64,000 nucleotides of DNA from Gonapodya sp. JEL0774 (Eukaryota; Monoblepharomycota; Monoblepharidomycetes; Monoblepharidales; Gonapodyaceae): contig JADIIX010000086.1 of NCBI GenBank assembly GCA_027604505.1, positions 1 to 64,000 on the forward strand. Direction: 5' to 3'. Position 1 is the first letter of the stretch, and every line of letters starts with the position of its first letter. Below the pieces are notes generated by a model, which ran no database searches, was not told where the DNA came from, and saw only the letters and a program-made list of their open reading frames with translations. This document shows, piece after piece, positions 36,060 through 48,859 of this stretch. The translations under genes and the position numbers were made by a program.

Positions 36060-37239
36060 ATGGATATCCCATCAATTCCTCTTCCACCAGCGGGACCCGA
36101 GTCTGTCGATTCCCTTTCAGAATTGCCCACACCTCTTCGGAACCTTCATACTCAGCATTCCGGACTCTCAGATCAACACTCTTCCAAACTATATTACCGT
36201 CAACCATCAGAAAGCATTGGTAGCATTGGTGGTATTAACGCTGCCTTCAATGAAGAAGCAATTGGGAAAACGAACAGCAACCCCCTTCGATATGGCACCT
36301 TCACTTTCACACCAGACCCCGACTACGACGATGCTGACGCCATGTCCTTTAAAACGCCTTGGATTCTTGGCAAGGTTGTTGATTCCCTACCCTCCTTTCT
36401 GCAAAACGTTTACTTCAAAGCCCTAGAACCCACTTTGGTTGAGCCCGTGGTCAAACCATGGCGCCGAGCAAGCTTATGGGAAAAGACAAAACTCATTTGT
36501 GTTGGTCTTGTTTTCATGTGGCTCGTGTCCACTTTCGTTGTCGGATTCACCCCATTTTCGTATGGAACTTTCTCAACATCTGACACGACTGCGCTCCGCC
36601 GTGAAATTGCGGACCTTCGACGGGAGCTTGCTGCGGCGAAAGAAATGAAAAAAGATTATTCTGGGCTTGTGACGAGGTATACTGCCTTAACTAAGGAACT
36701 GGACGAAGTGAAAAGTAATGCCAGGAGGGACCAAGCTGCCCTCGAAGCAGCGAGGAAAACAGGGGGCACAATTGGAAGGGCATCCACTGCGTCAATCTCA
36801 AAACTTAACCAGCATGATAACGTCGGTGACCGGTCTTCTGAATCGGTTCCAAGCACTTTTGCGAGCAAGAATAAGATTGGTTTAAACTCACAGCCGGCCA
36901 AGTCGTCTCTCGAAAAATCTCAAGACCACTACTTGACACGAACTACCGATTCCAGTGGAGCAGTAGTAGGCGATTCCTCATCGGCTCGTAAAAGCTCTTC
37001 ATGGTGGCCTCAAAGGGACTTCGACGGAGCCATGGAGGGTGATGCGGTGGAGCAAAATGATGCGCCTCAGTACACGATTCCAATGTTTGGTGTGTTTTAT
37101 GTTTGTGCGTTTATCGCCGAATCGACTAACGCACCCTCAATTCCCATCAGCGGCGATTCTGTGCATCATTTTCTTCTCATACACTGACATGGGTTCCCAT
37201 GCGATGGGCAGCCTCGACAATCTGGTCGGAAAACAGTGA
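36060..37239 (+). CDS. membrane protein with a coiled coil, unrecognised
   Basis: The start is the ATG at 36060 (MDIPSIPLPPAG). A polar N-terminus of about 140 residues is followed by one clear membrane segment (LICVGLVFMWLVSTFVVGF, near 36490-36550). A charged coiled coil comes next (ALRREIADLRRELAAAKEMK onwards to about 36760), then a Ser-rich region. A donor near 37090 (GTGTGTTT) and an acceptor near 37150 let the frame continue as AILCIIFFSYTDMGSH, a second membrane segment, to a stop at 37237. Unspliced, it would end earlier at 37187. No family was recognised. It lies between the two ABCA paralogues. Confidence 0.65.
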
Positions 37240-37346
37240 AGTCCGAATTTTGGCGACAGGAAAACTCAGAAATAGTTCGAGCACCTGCTACTTTGCTTAT
37301 TTAGAAGGAATGTAGTAAAATAATCGTTTTGTGTCTAAGTGAATGT

Positions 37347-40300
37347 TTATTTCAGCGTCTCAATCGGCATTCGCATCCTCATCCCTGCCAGCAACATTCG
37401 TCCATTAGTCCCCGCAGCCTTCTCTGACAAAAGGACGAACAAGATACTCACGAAATAATCTGCAAAAATACCTCTTCCAGACTGGTCTGGCTCAAGCCCC
37501 AGTCGTTGATGCCATGGGCACCGGATTCCCTCTGCAATCTGTCAAACAGGTCTCCAACCAAACCAGGGGTGGGAATGAATTCGTATCCACCGACAGTAGC
37601 GAAGGAATCGATCCGCTCAAAAGCGCGCGCAGGGAGCAGCGACTCGACGTATCTAGTGAGAGTTCATTCAAGAAGGATGAAAGCTCCGAAATGAGTATGG
37701 GATATCAAATCACCCGTGTTGGCGAAATCGGTTGGGCACTTACTCTGTCGCTTGCTTCATGTCCTTTTCAGCAGCGGAAAAGGAAAGCTTGAAACCAGAC
37801 CCGTACAGTTGTTTCAAACGGAGTACAGAACCAAGGCACTGGAAGAAGGGTTGAGTGGGATTAAGGGAACGCATACTGAACGATTAACCCCCAAGATCAA
37901 GAGCGCACTCGCATATTGCCCTTCGCCATAATTGCAATACGCTGACACAGCACTTCAGCTTCCTCCATGGAGTGCGTTGTGAGGATGATGGTCTTGCCCA
38001 CTCGCGCCTGATAGGGAAGAGTTGATGTCACAATACACTCCTGACATTCTCAACAGATGCATAGATCCAAACCTTTTCAATAATTGTCCAAATGTTGCGT
38101 CTCACTTCAGGATCTAACCCAGTCTGTGGAAACAAAACCGAGATTCAGAAGCGAACAGCCGAATTCAATTTGCACTTCGCGTTCCTCACAGTCGGTTCGT
38201 CCAAGAATACGCACGCCGGGTTCCCAACCAGCGCAATGGCGATACTCAGTCTTCGTTTTTCTCCACCGCTGAGGCCTTTCGATAGACGTCCCGCGAAATG
38301 GTCTAAGGCAACAGTTTTCATGGATTCAAGGACAGCTGCACTTTCCTCTTGGGCTGGAACTCCCTTGAGGCGGGCATCTACATGATCAAGATGAGATCCT
38401 CTGATGTTGAAAGTGCAAATGAGCGAGGTTGTGGTGACTCACAGAAGAGTAGGTGTTCTTCGACGGTGAGATCGTCCCACACTGCGAGATGGAAAAGACG
38501 TCGCGTTGGGATGCCCATTCCAGCTATGACAAATATGGAGCAACATACAAATATCGTGTTGTGGACACACTCCAATGTTGCGGTACACGTCGGACATGTT
38601 TGTTTCTGTCGAACACATAAGAATCAAAAAGATGAGCTTTCGATCTGTCGCGCCCATATGCAAAACCTACGGATGTTATATCCCGCGATGACGGCCTCTC
38701 CGGCGGTAGGCGCGTAAATACCAGTAAGAATCGAAATCAAAGTTGTTTTTCCTTTCAAATAGGGATGATTTGATAAGATAACCTTGGCGAGTTGTGAGCA
38801 GCAGATCCTTACCTGCACCATTAGGCCCAAGTAGACCAAAGACACGACCTTCTTCCACGGCAAAAGTGATGCTGTTCACCGCTATCTTGGGACCTTTCCC
38901 TAGGCGACCGTCGTATACCTTCCGCATTCCATGCATATACAAGGGGGTAGCGTCAGCATCGAATCGACCCGCGATGACACGCGCTCTCTCCTCGCGAACG
39001 TCGTCATCCTCTTCTGGAATGGTGACGACGGAGGTTACGCGGTCAATCGGTATTGCGGTTTGCTTGTCCTTAATCGATTCGTTGTCGATGTCAGCTTTTT
39101 CCGTTTTCTTCTTGTTTATAAAGGCGACTAGGTCTGTGATGGGAAACCAGAATGGTTTGCGAACTCCATAGTCGCTTGGGAGAACCTGAAATGATCAGTG
39201 TTGGGGAGTGCAAGTGAAAGCCGTTGGGTTTTCTTCACCTACTTGGGTCAGGTAAGCTCCAAGAATCAGAAAAATTGGGATCTCAAAGACCATAAAGAGA
39301 AGCGCAAGCCCAACTTCATCTGAAGGGTTGAGGTTGGAGAGTTCGTAAGGACGTTTACTGGTTTGCCAAGCCGCGTTGTTCTAGTATCGTGATCACTAAG
39401 TCTTCGTTGCGGAAAACGCTGCGCAGTCGTGGCTACTTACTATCCTTGAGATACACCGGTAGAAAGCGAATGGAGGCCCTGAGAAAGCAACAGGATGCAA
39501 CAGGACTGTTATGCGAATTCTTGCCGCCGGGAAATTACCACGGATCAACCCACAAATAAAGAAGGCTGTTGCCAGCGCATCTGTGTAAAGCAGATCTAGT
39601 GCGAGGGACACCACTAAAGGAACGGGGAGAAAACAAAACATGCTACTTGCGAGACTTGAGGTGGTTTGGTCATCTTCCCCATACTCACCGACAGAACAAA
39701 GAACTATGAGGAATGTCATGACTGTGCGGTGACACCGTAGTTAGTAATGATTATCTACGTCGGTTGCAGAACGAAACTCACCAAGCGCGCTTCTGTTCTT
39801 GCTGAAAAAGGCGCTGAAAAAGAATGCAAGAGAGACTTGCATATTGGACCAAATGAAGAAAACAATGGGCAGAACTGCCCCTCCAGTGTTTTTGAAGAAG
39901 TCGATCCTAAGACCAGTTCCAACGATCAGGAAGACGAGTGACGACAGAATCGCGAGGATTAAGAATTGAAGGTATTGAGTGATGTAATATGTGCTCGGTT
40001 TCAGGCCGTTCTGATTGCCATGTCAATCATTGAGTTTGTGGAATCCAACAAGTCCAATAGAAAGTGCGTTACAGATATTAACTTACCATCTTCATCATGA
40101 CGGCTATCCTGTCCTCCTTTTCCTTTACAATCGCAATCACGAAGATGGGAATGAGGAAGCTCACCCCCCACGGATACAAAATACGGCCAATCAAGCTCGA
40201 GAGTGGAAGTGTAATGTCTGTGTTGGAGTAGCTAGGGAAGTGCCGGTACCCTTGAGAGATGGATGGGGAAGTCAAGTTCTTGGCAGGGATCGCAGTGGCC

Positions 40301-42439
40301 AGCTCACGGACTGATGTGAAAGGAGGGTTCAACAAGTAATATGCGTGAGTTCGTTTAAATCTTTCTAGCGCGTTCGAATATGAGGACACCTACGCAACAT
40401 GTTTGATAAATCCGTCACCGACCACAAATTCCTCAACCACTGCGGTGCAATATTGGAGCTCGCGGCGATTCTCTTATCTGTTCCCGCTTGCAACAGCACT
40501 TCAAACTTGCCGTTGGTAAAGTCGAGAGCACGGAAGGCGATTCCGCCGGCAGGGATCGATTTCGAAGCGGATGCGATTTTAGAGAGATACGTGAGCGCGG
40601 CTGCTTGGGAGGCATTTTGTTGTAAGAGAACGCTCTTATCGACACGAGCAAGTTCGATAACGGCGCTGTCGACAAAACCATCAACAAATATTAGTAGTTG
40701 ATGAGGACCAGGAGTCAGTCCCAGCAGCTAACATGTCATATAGCAACACTCACTTTGCCAAAATAGACCCAATCGCATCATCTAGTGCCTTTTCCACCGC
40801 CAATGAATCCCCGCTGTAGAATGCTGTCGCATTCAATTCAACAGCCGTGGACAAATCCTGGAAGTATGGCGCCGTTAACAGATTGAGTGACACCTGCCCG
40901 CCACCCGCAATGTACGCAAGGGCGGATTGCTGGCCTCCCGTCAGCGCGGCTGTGATGAAACCTTGTGTCAGTGAAACATTGTTGACGAAGAATCTGTTTG
41001 TAGTTCGTGAAAGCATTCCCGTGTCAAGGGCCGCATTGGCAGGACCAAAAGGGGGAGGTAGCGTCCCCGTGGTAGATGTGTTACCATCCACCCGCAGTGA
41101 CAATCCCGTACCCTGGCTCGCAAGGTTCACATTGAAGGTTGAGGCGGCCTTGGACCCAACAGTGGACCTAAGGGAAGAAGGTACATAGGTGATGTACCAA
41201 GGAAGAAACTGGTACTGGATAAGTTGAGCGTAGATGGAGGTCGGGCTGAGAACGGAGGCAAGCCAGCCGGTATTGGGTTGGGGACGGTAGGTGCTGCCGG
41301 AGAAGTGGGATCATTATTTCGAGTGTGGCGGGCAGTGGTCGCAATGTCAAAGTTGCAATGTGTCCTTTACTCACGTGTCCCGAGCAAGTTCGTTGGCGAA
41401 ACCGGTTGTAAGCACAGGATCATAAGGTGTGTTAGGTGTGGTCCACGAATCAGGGTATGAGGCTGAAAAATTGCATCGCCCGAGGGATCAGTCAGAAGAG
41501 CCAAAGGACGCTAATTAACTGATTCACAGAACTGAAATACGCATAGAACTCACTTCCGAGCCATCTCTCGCAGGTTTGGGTGCCGATAAGGGTGAGCGCA
41601 GCTCCCCGGGCTGCGCCACCACTACCACCGGTGAGGAAAGACGCAGAGATAGCTATCGCGGATAAAGTAGCAAACGAGAAGTGGGGTGTGTAGAATGAGG
41701 GAGGTCACGCAATGAAGGTCGTGAACCAAAGGTATCAAAACGCTCCGTCCACTCACACTGGCCAAAGTAGTTTGCGTGTCTCACCGCTTGACCATCCTTG
41801 TACCTTGCTGCTTTGATGGTTGGCCCGGTGTAGTTATTCAATCCCAAGAACGTGAGTTGGTTCTTGTCGCTGATGGGGAGTCCCGTAGAATTTGATGTGG
41901 CGCCAACATTGGAGCAGTAAAGATATTCCTGAACGCCGGCGGAGTTTGTTATGAGACGTTGGATGATATTGCCGAGGAGAGAGGAGATGATGACCTGTGC
42001 GGAAAGTGGTGAGAAGTCAGGAAAGTGGACGAGCGAGCACGGAACAAAGAAAGGGGTTCGCGACAAATTCAGACAAGTTCTTACCATCAACAACGGGCAA
42101 AGTGCAACACAGCAACAGTTACTGAACCATTGACGTTTTTGGTAAGAACACGATTTGCGACTCTGATGGGTTGAGTAACCAGACGAGAAAATTTGAGTAT
42201 ACTTTCTACAAGCGATAATCACGGCGTAGTTTGGAGCCCAGTGCTTGTTTTGTGCTCACCAGTGCTCTGAACTGGTAACTCTTCCGAGGTTCCGTTTTCC
42301 GTCGCGGGGTGGCGTCTGTGGTGACCGCGACTAACGACGATCATGTCACTATTCCGCGCAAATGAGGTCCAGATTTCATTTAGATTTTAAACGTACCAGC
42401 GGCGTGTGCTCCATTACCGTTGGCTTCTGCGTGATTCAT
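37347..42439 (-). CDS. ABCA-type half-size ABC transporter, second copy
   Basis: This is a close paralogue of the transporter at 31010-35641, in the opposite direction. The ATG at 42439 encodes MNHAEANGNGAHAA. A later exon ends PRKSYQFRAL, the same boundary as in the other copy, and joins RKSCSYQKRQWFSN. The loop has Asn glycosylation sites (NYTGP, NSTGLP) and RILYPWGVSFLIPIF. The ATPase domain shows GLLGPNGAG/KTT, NIGVCPQHDI, WDDLTVEEHLLF, LSGGEKRR, FLDEPT and TTHSMEEAE, followed by GINDWGLSQTSLEEVFLQII. The last short exon ends PIETLK at 37347. It has one membrane half and one nucleotide-binding domain. Many introns lie at the same places in both copies, so they arose by duplication. Confidence 0.87.
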
Positions 42440-43220
42440 CTGAATGAGACAATTCGAGTTTGGTCAGAAAGAAGACCATGAGCCATCACGATGTTGGAGA
42501 CCGTGACTTGAAAATTTGTCGATCGAAGACCTACGTTTGATGGAATAACGCGAAAGAAGCACGTCGGGCGATGGGTTTTCACTTATAAATTATGGCCAGC
42601 AATATAGATGTGAAGATGCAATGACGAAGAGGATGTGCAGTTTGTGGAGCCAAGGAAGTAGCACAGATGATCACCGATGTTGAGATTTGGAATCTCAATT
42701 TCAATGAAGGGAAAATTGCATGGCTGATTGAGTTTTGTGGTGATGGTGCAGGTGCAATATCTTCGGTCCTTCGCCTGAGCACGTTCTCCCGAACTTCATT
42801 TTAGCCTTCGCAAGGCTCCGAAATGTGGCTGGCAACCGGGAAGACGCAAGCTCTCATGTTGTGGAAAACTCAAGCAAATGCTCAACTCTACACTTTTATG
42901 TAATTCAATCATCATTATACTAGTACAGTCTTGTGCACTTTTCATGTCCTTCGCCGGATACCGCCGATTTCTTGCAACCCTCATCCACATGACATCCCTA
43001 CTTCGACAGTATAGTCCGTACACGTGGAAAATTTTATGTATTGAATACGTCGTTTATGACTTTGCTTGTGACTTCATCAAGACACCCCACGTTCCTGCAT
43101 TTTCGTTTATCCGTTCTCGTCCAATCTCGTTGGTCTTAATACAAACTAAAAAGACATAGCATTTCAAAGTGTATTTCAATATGATGAATGGATCACGTGC
43201 TCTCCGACAGAACATCCGTA
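42440..43220. other. intergenic; no gene seen
   Basis: This gap lies between the second ABCA start and the 3' end of the D-threonine-aldolase-like gene, both on the minus strand. It is AT-rich, with no convincing coding frame. Confidence 0.45.
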
Positions 43221-45257
43221 TCAAAACCCTGGTCCCCTCCCTACTACTCTCCACACATCAACAACAAAGCCGTCCTTGACGGCCACCAAGTATTCGTGCT
43301 AGTTGGTTGAGTTCGGGTAGCAAAATCGGCACATATTGTTAGGGAAGTCCAGTAAGAGTTGCAAAGCGGCGATGACGTGAATGAATTATGTCAGGGTCGA
43401 TCGAAGTCAGAGAGAAAGTGACAGTGGCCAATTTGATGATTTAGCATCAGGAAAACCCACCAAATTAATGGTCGGATCACAGTGCCCTGCCCTCAGCACC
43501 ACCTTCCCTCCCACCAAACCTTGTACTCCCCCTACCCACTCCCTCATCCTCGCCTCGTCACCCACGGCAGCCGCCTTTGGTATCAGTACTCCATGCTCGT
43601 CACCACCGGAGGTGAACTTCCATGCCACGCCGCCTTGTGTACCCTCCTGCCAAACGATGCCCCCGTTGTTGCCCCAGATTGACAGCACAGACGGCATAAA
43701 AGTCTCCACCGATACTGCTTTGAGACCTGTATCGCATAGTACTCGCGGTGACGGTAAGACATGCACGGAAGTGATGGTAGAGAGGACAGTCAGCGAGGTC
43801 TCGAAGCGAGAAGAATTAGGTTGGTTCGGAGGATTCGCATTGGCAAGATAGTCTACGGTGATAAAAAAAAATCAAAGTATGGTTCAGACAGCATGGCGAA
43901 TTACTTGAGTCCAACCACCATTCTTACCAGCGTCCATGACGGCATAACTTCCTGGTTGTATTTCCGTGAAGGCGTGTGAAGCGATTTCGAGGGGAAATGT
44001 TCCCGTCCCAGAACCTAACAGCAATCGCACAGAACAAAAAGGAGGAGTAGGGAGAGGAGGGAGGGGGCAGAGAATGAATAAAAGAAATAAGACGTATTTA
44101 TGTGAATTCTCCTCTCGCAAACCTCACGGCTGCTCACCGCCACTTACCGCTCACTTGAACCACTTCATTCTCTCCCACAATCCTCTCTCTCTTCAGCAAC
44201 TCCACCGCCTCTCGGACCATTCCCGTTGCGGGCCCCTCCATGACCGCCTTCACCCGATCTGCAAAGTTTCGAATATGTTGGTTCCTGCCCTGGTACGCGT
44301 GAATACCCGCAAATGAGATTGCACCACTCGGGTGGTCGCGGATATACCGGGCGAGTGACACGAGGTCCGAGGGAGAGTCGACGCCGCACCTGAGTCCTCC
44401 GTTCTGTAGCTCGATGTACAGGGGAAGGTGCACGCCTTGAAGGGAGTACAATGGCGGGGCAAAATAAAAGGTCACTTCATGTGATGAAATTTAAAGACGG
44501 CTCAAGCTACCTGCGCCCTTGGCGACGGCGACCAGCTCGTCCACTTGCTCTGGGCAATCCACACACACCTTGAACCTGTGATGCCCCACGCCTCTCAGTC
44601 TCGCCTTTTCCTCCATCAATTTCAGCAGCTCAGTCATTCTCGCGGCCTTTTTCACCCCGATGACTTCGTTGGTGAGCAGAATATCCCAAACAATGTCCCG
44701 TTCATCCAAGATGGCTCCCCCAGTCTCAGCTGCAAGCCACGCTCGAGTGCCGTCGGAGCATCGGCCATGAATTAGACTTTCGCATTCAGCGAGCTTAGCA
44801 CAACATACACCGGAGGTGAAAACTATCCTTTCCGTGCTCGAGTGTGACGCCGGGTTGAGTGGGTACGCTGCGCCTCTGTCAAACACCTGGCGGATGGCAA
44901 TGTCGAGGCATTTCACAGTTTTATAGTGCGGACGGATAGCGATCGGGTGGGGAACTTTGTGCAGTGCATGGAGCTGCAAGCAGAAGGGAGTGAATTCGAC
45001 GCCACGATGGATGATGAATCCAAGCGCGAAGCTCGCCCAACTCACAGATTTCACCATACTCTGCATCGAGCGTATATTTCTTTGGAGTGCGTCCACATCT
45101 ATGAGCAGTGCCGGGGTGTCGGCTTCGGATGCGCGCTCGCCGATCTGTTTTGGGGGGGTCGTGTGAGCACGACGGAATGATACGAATGCGCGATCGCAGG
45201 TGTTGATTCGTGGTGTTTCACCTTGGCAGGGCAATACGGAGCAAATGCGGACGACAT
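43221..45257 (-). CDS. D-threonine aldolase / D-serine dehydratase-like PLP enzyme
   Basis: This fold-type III (alanine-racemase-like) PLP enzyme probably acts on a D-amino acid in the cytosol. The ATG at 45257 gives MSSAFAPYCPAK. An intron to about 45142 joins IGERASEADTPALLID, matching the family start DTPALL.D.DAL..N. Next come IRPHYKTVK with the PLP lysine region, LLTNEVIG, YIELQNGGLRCGVDS, AISFAGIHAYQG and SGTGTFP. The metal-binding end is GHCDPTINL. A final exon (43289-43221) adds HEYLVAVKDGFVVDVWRVV, which completes the usual C-terminus. All joins keep frame. It looks intact. The exact substrate is not determinable from sequence. Confidence 0.85.
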
Positions 45258-45502
45258 CAATGGGTGGGAATGGAGGATGCTCGTTACAGGTTGGTCGCCG
45301 AGCGGAGTAATTCCGCCCCGCCGTTTAGCCGGGCCTGGTGAGGTAAGTTCCGCGCCCACCTGCGCCGCTACTCTGGTCAAATGTGAAATATGAACACGAT
45401 TCATTGACTTGTCATTGGGAAAGGAGCGCACCTCCGCGCTACATGCTGCCGCTTTCTTAATTTAAATTTACAGCTACTCTGTCGTGCAAAATCTCGGGTG
45501 GA

Positions 45503-46460
45503 TCAGGACCGGTGCAACCGAGAAGAATCCTCCTCCACTGTTTTCGCCGCCTCGGCACCCTTCACTGGAGCGGGATACTCCACCCCATCAATTTTGACGG
45601 TCTGTTCAGTCCCAAGCCAAGTGACGCACGGGTCTACTGATTTGCGGACATAACTCAGAAATGATTTACCAACACTTACATCACCTATAAGCCCTGCCTG
45701 CTTAAGAACTGTTCCTTGGTCCTGGAGATTTGAGAAATTCAGGTTATGGGCGCCATGCTACGTCGGAGTGCAAAGAAGGTGGCCACACAACGAACCCAAT
45801 AAATATGTTCGTGGTGAATCTTGCCGTCTTTGAATCTAACGATCGCGATGAGCGCTATCGAGATCTTTTTGTTCGTGGCTGGTATACCAGGCAGAAGCCA
45901 CGGAATCGGTTGCGAGTGGGTGAATGTGATGATCATCTCGTCCACCTAGTCATCCTCTTTCCTGAATAATAAGTGAAGGAAGCACGAAAGAGTGACAAGA
46001 CTCACAACACTCTGTTCAGACACGCTCACGATGCGATGCAGTGGTTTCATCTCCCAGTCTGGTGGGGTCACCGGTACGAAATCCTACGGTCGCGCAAATG
46101 TACTACATCAGGTTTGGCTCTCCAGTGCGGCGACTGAGACACCAACCGCTGCGTAAAATTTGCTCAGCAACTTTTGGCCGTACCCACCAGCCATGGTAGG
46201 AATATGGTTGACATAACAGTCCTCGGCTTTTTGAGCAGTGCATGTCTGAGAACGCTGTCCAAACACCCAAGGTGAAAACATCATGCGACAAGTGACTCAC
46301 TCATGGTGGCCATTGTGTTCTCAACTGATTTTTTCTCTGGGTGGAACTGTCGACCAAACAAAGGAAGTTGAAAAACAAGAAGTGAACAAGGCAACGCTTC
46401 ATTGAACATCCCCTCCATGACCAATCGAGAAGTCATGTGTAAACTTGGCGGATTCACGCT
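45503..46460 (-). CDS. SnoaL-like (NTF2-fold) protein
   Basis: Exons join to give a SnoaL-like domain: ENTMATM, then EDCYVNHIPTMAGGYGQ, a short DFVPVTPPDWEMKPLHRI exon, VDEMIITFTHSQPIPWLLPG, TNKKISIALIAIVRFKDGKI, HHEHIYW, and DQGTVLKQAGLIG. The last exon, with VTWLGTEQTVKIDGVEYPAP, stops at 45503. This matches fungal SnoaL-like proteins that carry the HEHIYWDQ motif. The family includes small hydrolases and isomerases and many proteins of unknown role. The 5' exon is uncertain; I place the start within about 46430-46460. Confidence 0.7.
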
Positions 46461-46499
46461 GCTTTCAAGGACTGATGGGTACGATCCCGGTTCCACTCT

Positions 46500-47130
46500 A
46501 CTCTCGAACCCTATTTTGACTTCATGAAGCCCACTTTCCCATCGTCAGAAGCACACTCGCACATTGAGCAGGTGAGTGGGCTTCCCGTTCGCCAGTTGAC
46601 TGCACTTCGCGCATTCTTGCTCGACTGGCGATCCCAACCGATGTATGTACGTGATCCATCCCACTCGATTCCAGATTTATGCAGTTGCACAAACCTCGCA
46701 TTCTGTGTGTTTATCCCAAAGGGCAACTAGTTCATCGTGGGAAAGCGTGATTGGGGTAGATGCAGTGGCCATTGCCATCGGAATCTGTCATCTGCCGCGA
46801 CCGACGAAGCCCACTTCATTCCCGTGAGTGCACAGTTACAAAACTTTGAGTTGAGGACAATACGAGCCAACAATCTCTGGATGCATAGACAACCAGCTGT
46901 AGTTTGAGAATTAGTGAGGAGGAACCTAAAAACTGCATAAACAGTATGTATGTTGCCTGAATCCCACCGCTATGAAGAGGTGAGGAACGCCCGTGAATAA
47001 GAATCATGCAATTTTATAACGACATGGCACCAAGGACGAAGCAAGACTGAAATTATCTCGCGATTGGAGTTCTGACGTCAAATTGGAGCCTTGCCCCTCG
47101 TTTGTGCCCGATTATGAGAGCAGCCTTGTC
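46500..47130. other. divergent region with weak coding signals
   Basis: A plus-strand piece at 46524-46571 (MKPTFPSSEAHSHIEQ before a GTGAGT donor) and a following open segment at 46675-46825 could be exons of a small gene, but I cannot identify a product or an ending. Otherwise the stretch separates the SnoaL-like and GST genes. Confidence 0.25.
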
Positions 47131-47138
47131 TGGGACAC

Positions 47139-47146
47139 ATATAAAT
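47139..47146 (+). promoter_or_regulatory. TATA box of the GST gene
   Basis: ATATAAAT lies about 60 bases upstream of the GST start codon at 47201, in the right place for a core promoter. Confidence 0.55.
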
Positions 47147-47200
47147 TCCGTCAACCCCCCTCCCAGTCGTCCCCATCCAAACCCATCGAAACCCATCGAA

Positions 47201-48384
47201 ATGGCTCCAGTCGACTACACCGCTACCCACACACCAACATACACGAACTCGTTGCCCCATGCTCCCGTTTCAGAGGACAAGCTGACCCTGTTCACCTCAA
47301 TCGGTCAGTCTCCCACTCAACCTCATCCCTGTTCCAATGTGCACTTTGTGTGACGCTCAACCCCCGAATCCATCTCGTTTTCATTCCTTCCAATTTCAAT
47401 CTTCCTCATCCGATCCCCGGTTCTCAGTGTGTCCTTTTGCCCAGCGAACTCATCTGACACTCCTCGAGGGTGCCATACCGTTCCACAAAGTCGAGATTGA
47501 CCTCCAGAACAAGCCCAGTTGGTACAACGCGGAAGTCAACCCCAGATCTAAGGTCCCTGCACTCAAGGAGCCCGGTGTGGAAGGCAGCTTGATTGAAAGC
47601 GCGATCCTGTCCGAGTACTTGGCCGAGAAATTCGCACCCAGGTATGCCGGCAAGGCCAAAAAGCGTCACGAGCTATCGAAGTTTCGGAAAAGCAGCTTAT
47701 ATTTTCTCATCAATGTCTTTGCAGCCTTCTACCGCCTACACCTTTCCTTCGTTACCTCGGTCGTCTTCTCGTCGATGTTCAAACCAACCTCAGCGTCTAC
47801 ACCGTGCTCAAGATTAAGACCGACACGCCCGAAGGCCAGGCCGAAGAGACGGCGGCCAAGGAGAAACTCATCGCCGGCATCAAGGAGGTGTGTTGTTTAC
47901 GGCAGCATCCACCCGCAGTCTTCTGTCTCCTCTGATCCTAATTTGTCCTTGTTGCAAGTTCACCTCCATCCTGAGCCAAGCCTCCTCCACCGGACCGTTC
48001 TTCCTCGGAGAAAGCGTGTCCCTCCCCGACCTTCTCACCATTCCTTTCCTCACTCGCACCCTGTGGCTCTTTGAGTACTTCATCGGCGAGTCTCTGGTGA
48101 GTCGTTTGACCGTTTCAAGTCGGCACGACAACGAACGACCCAGCCCGCATCCGCTTACACTCTTAACCCTCTCCCCCCAGATCCCCGACACGCCCGAATT
48201 CGCCCGCTTCTGGGCCTGGTTCAACGCCCTATCCACCCGCCCCAGTTTCAAGGAGACTTTCCCCACCGTCGAGAGACTCGCCCAGGGTATCATCGCTCGT
48301 GGATTTGGTGTCGTTCGGCCTGGTGCGGAGAAGAAGAGGCAGGCGGCGATCGCCGCGGCGCCTCCTGTACAGCAGGCCGCGTGA
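47201..48384 (+). CDS. glutathione S-transferase
   Basis: The start at 47201 (MAPVDYTATHTP) leads to KLTLFTSI. An intron from about 47305 to 47428 joins VCPFAQRTHLTLLEG, the thioredoxin-fold active-site strand and helix. The GSH-binding Pro is in PRSKVPALKEPG and the Glu-Ser pair is in SLIESAILSEYLAEKF. The helical C-terminal domain follows through small introns: LGRLLVDVQTNLSVYT, LSQASSTGPFFLGE, SLPDLLTIPFLTRTLWL, then ARFWAWFNALSTRPSF. The stop is at 48382. The CPFAQR motif, with Cys at the catalytic position, suggests an omega-like class (thiol transferase or dehydroascorbate reductase activity) in the cytosol. An AATAAA poly(A) signal lies at 48473. Confidence 0.9.
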
Positions 48385-48472
48385 CTCGGGGCCAGTTCGG
48401 GGTTTCCAAAGTTGTGAATGATTTTTCGTTGTAGGGAAGAGGAACTGAAACCCAATTTGATGGAATCAACCA

Positions 48473-48478
48473 AATAAA
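48473..48478 (+). terminator. AATAAA polyadenylation signal of the GST gene
   Basis: A canonical AATAAA hexamer lies about 90 bases after the GST stop codon. Confidence 0.5.
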
Positions 48479-48859
48479 TTGTTTTGAAATCGATTTGCGA
48501 TTCATCAGTGACGCATCACGTTACAAATACAAAACAAGTTGTGTGTGAACATCGCTCTATGTGCCACCCCGGTGATAATGTCTCCTGTGAAATACCAGTA
48601 AAAGCGAGCAAGAAACGAAAAATTAAAGCAAAAACATAGGAAAGAAAGAAAGAAATTGACCACACAACCAACAGTGAGCAAGAAAAATGTTCCAGTGCGT
48701 AATGCCTCGCACCGTCGCCCGCTCGCTCCCACCCCACAGCCTTCTCGTTCGCACACCAAACACGTTCCAAAACTAATCTGAACCACACACGTCCACACCA
48801 CGCCGGTTCTTCCCGGCCCCCCTCCCGCCCGCCCGCCCCAGACACCCATCTTCAAGACC

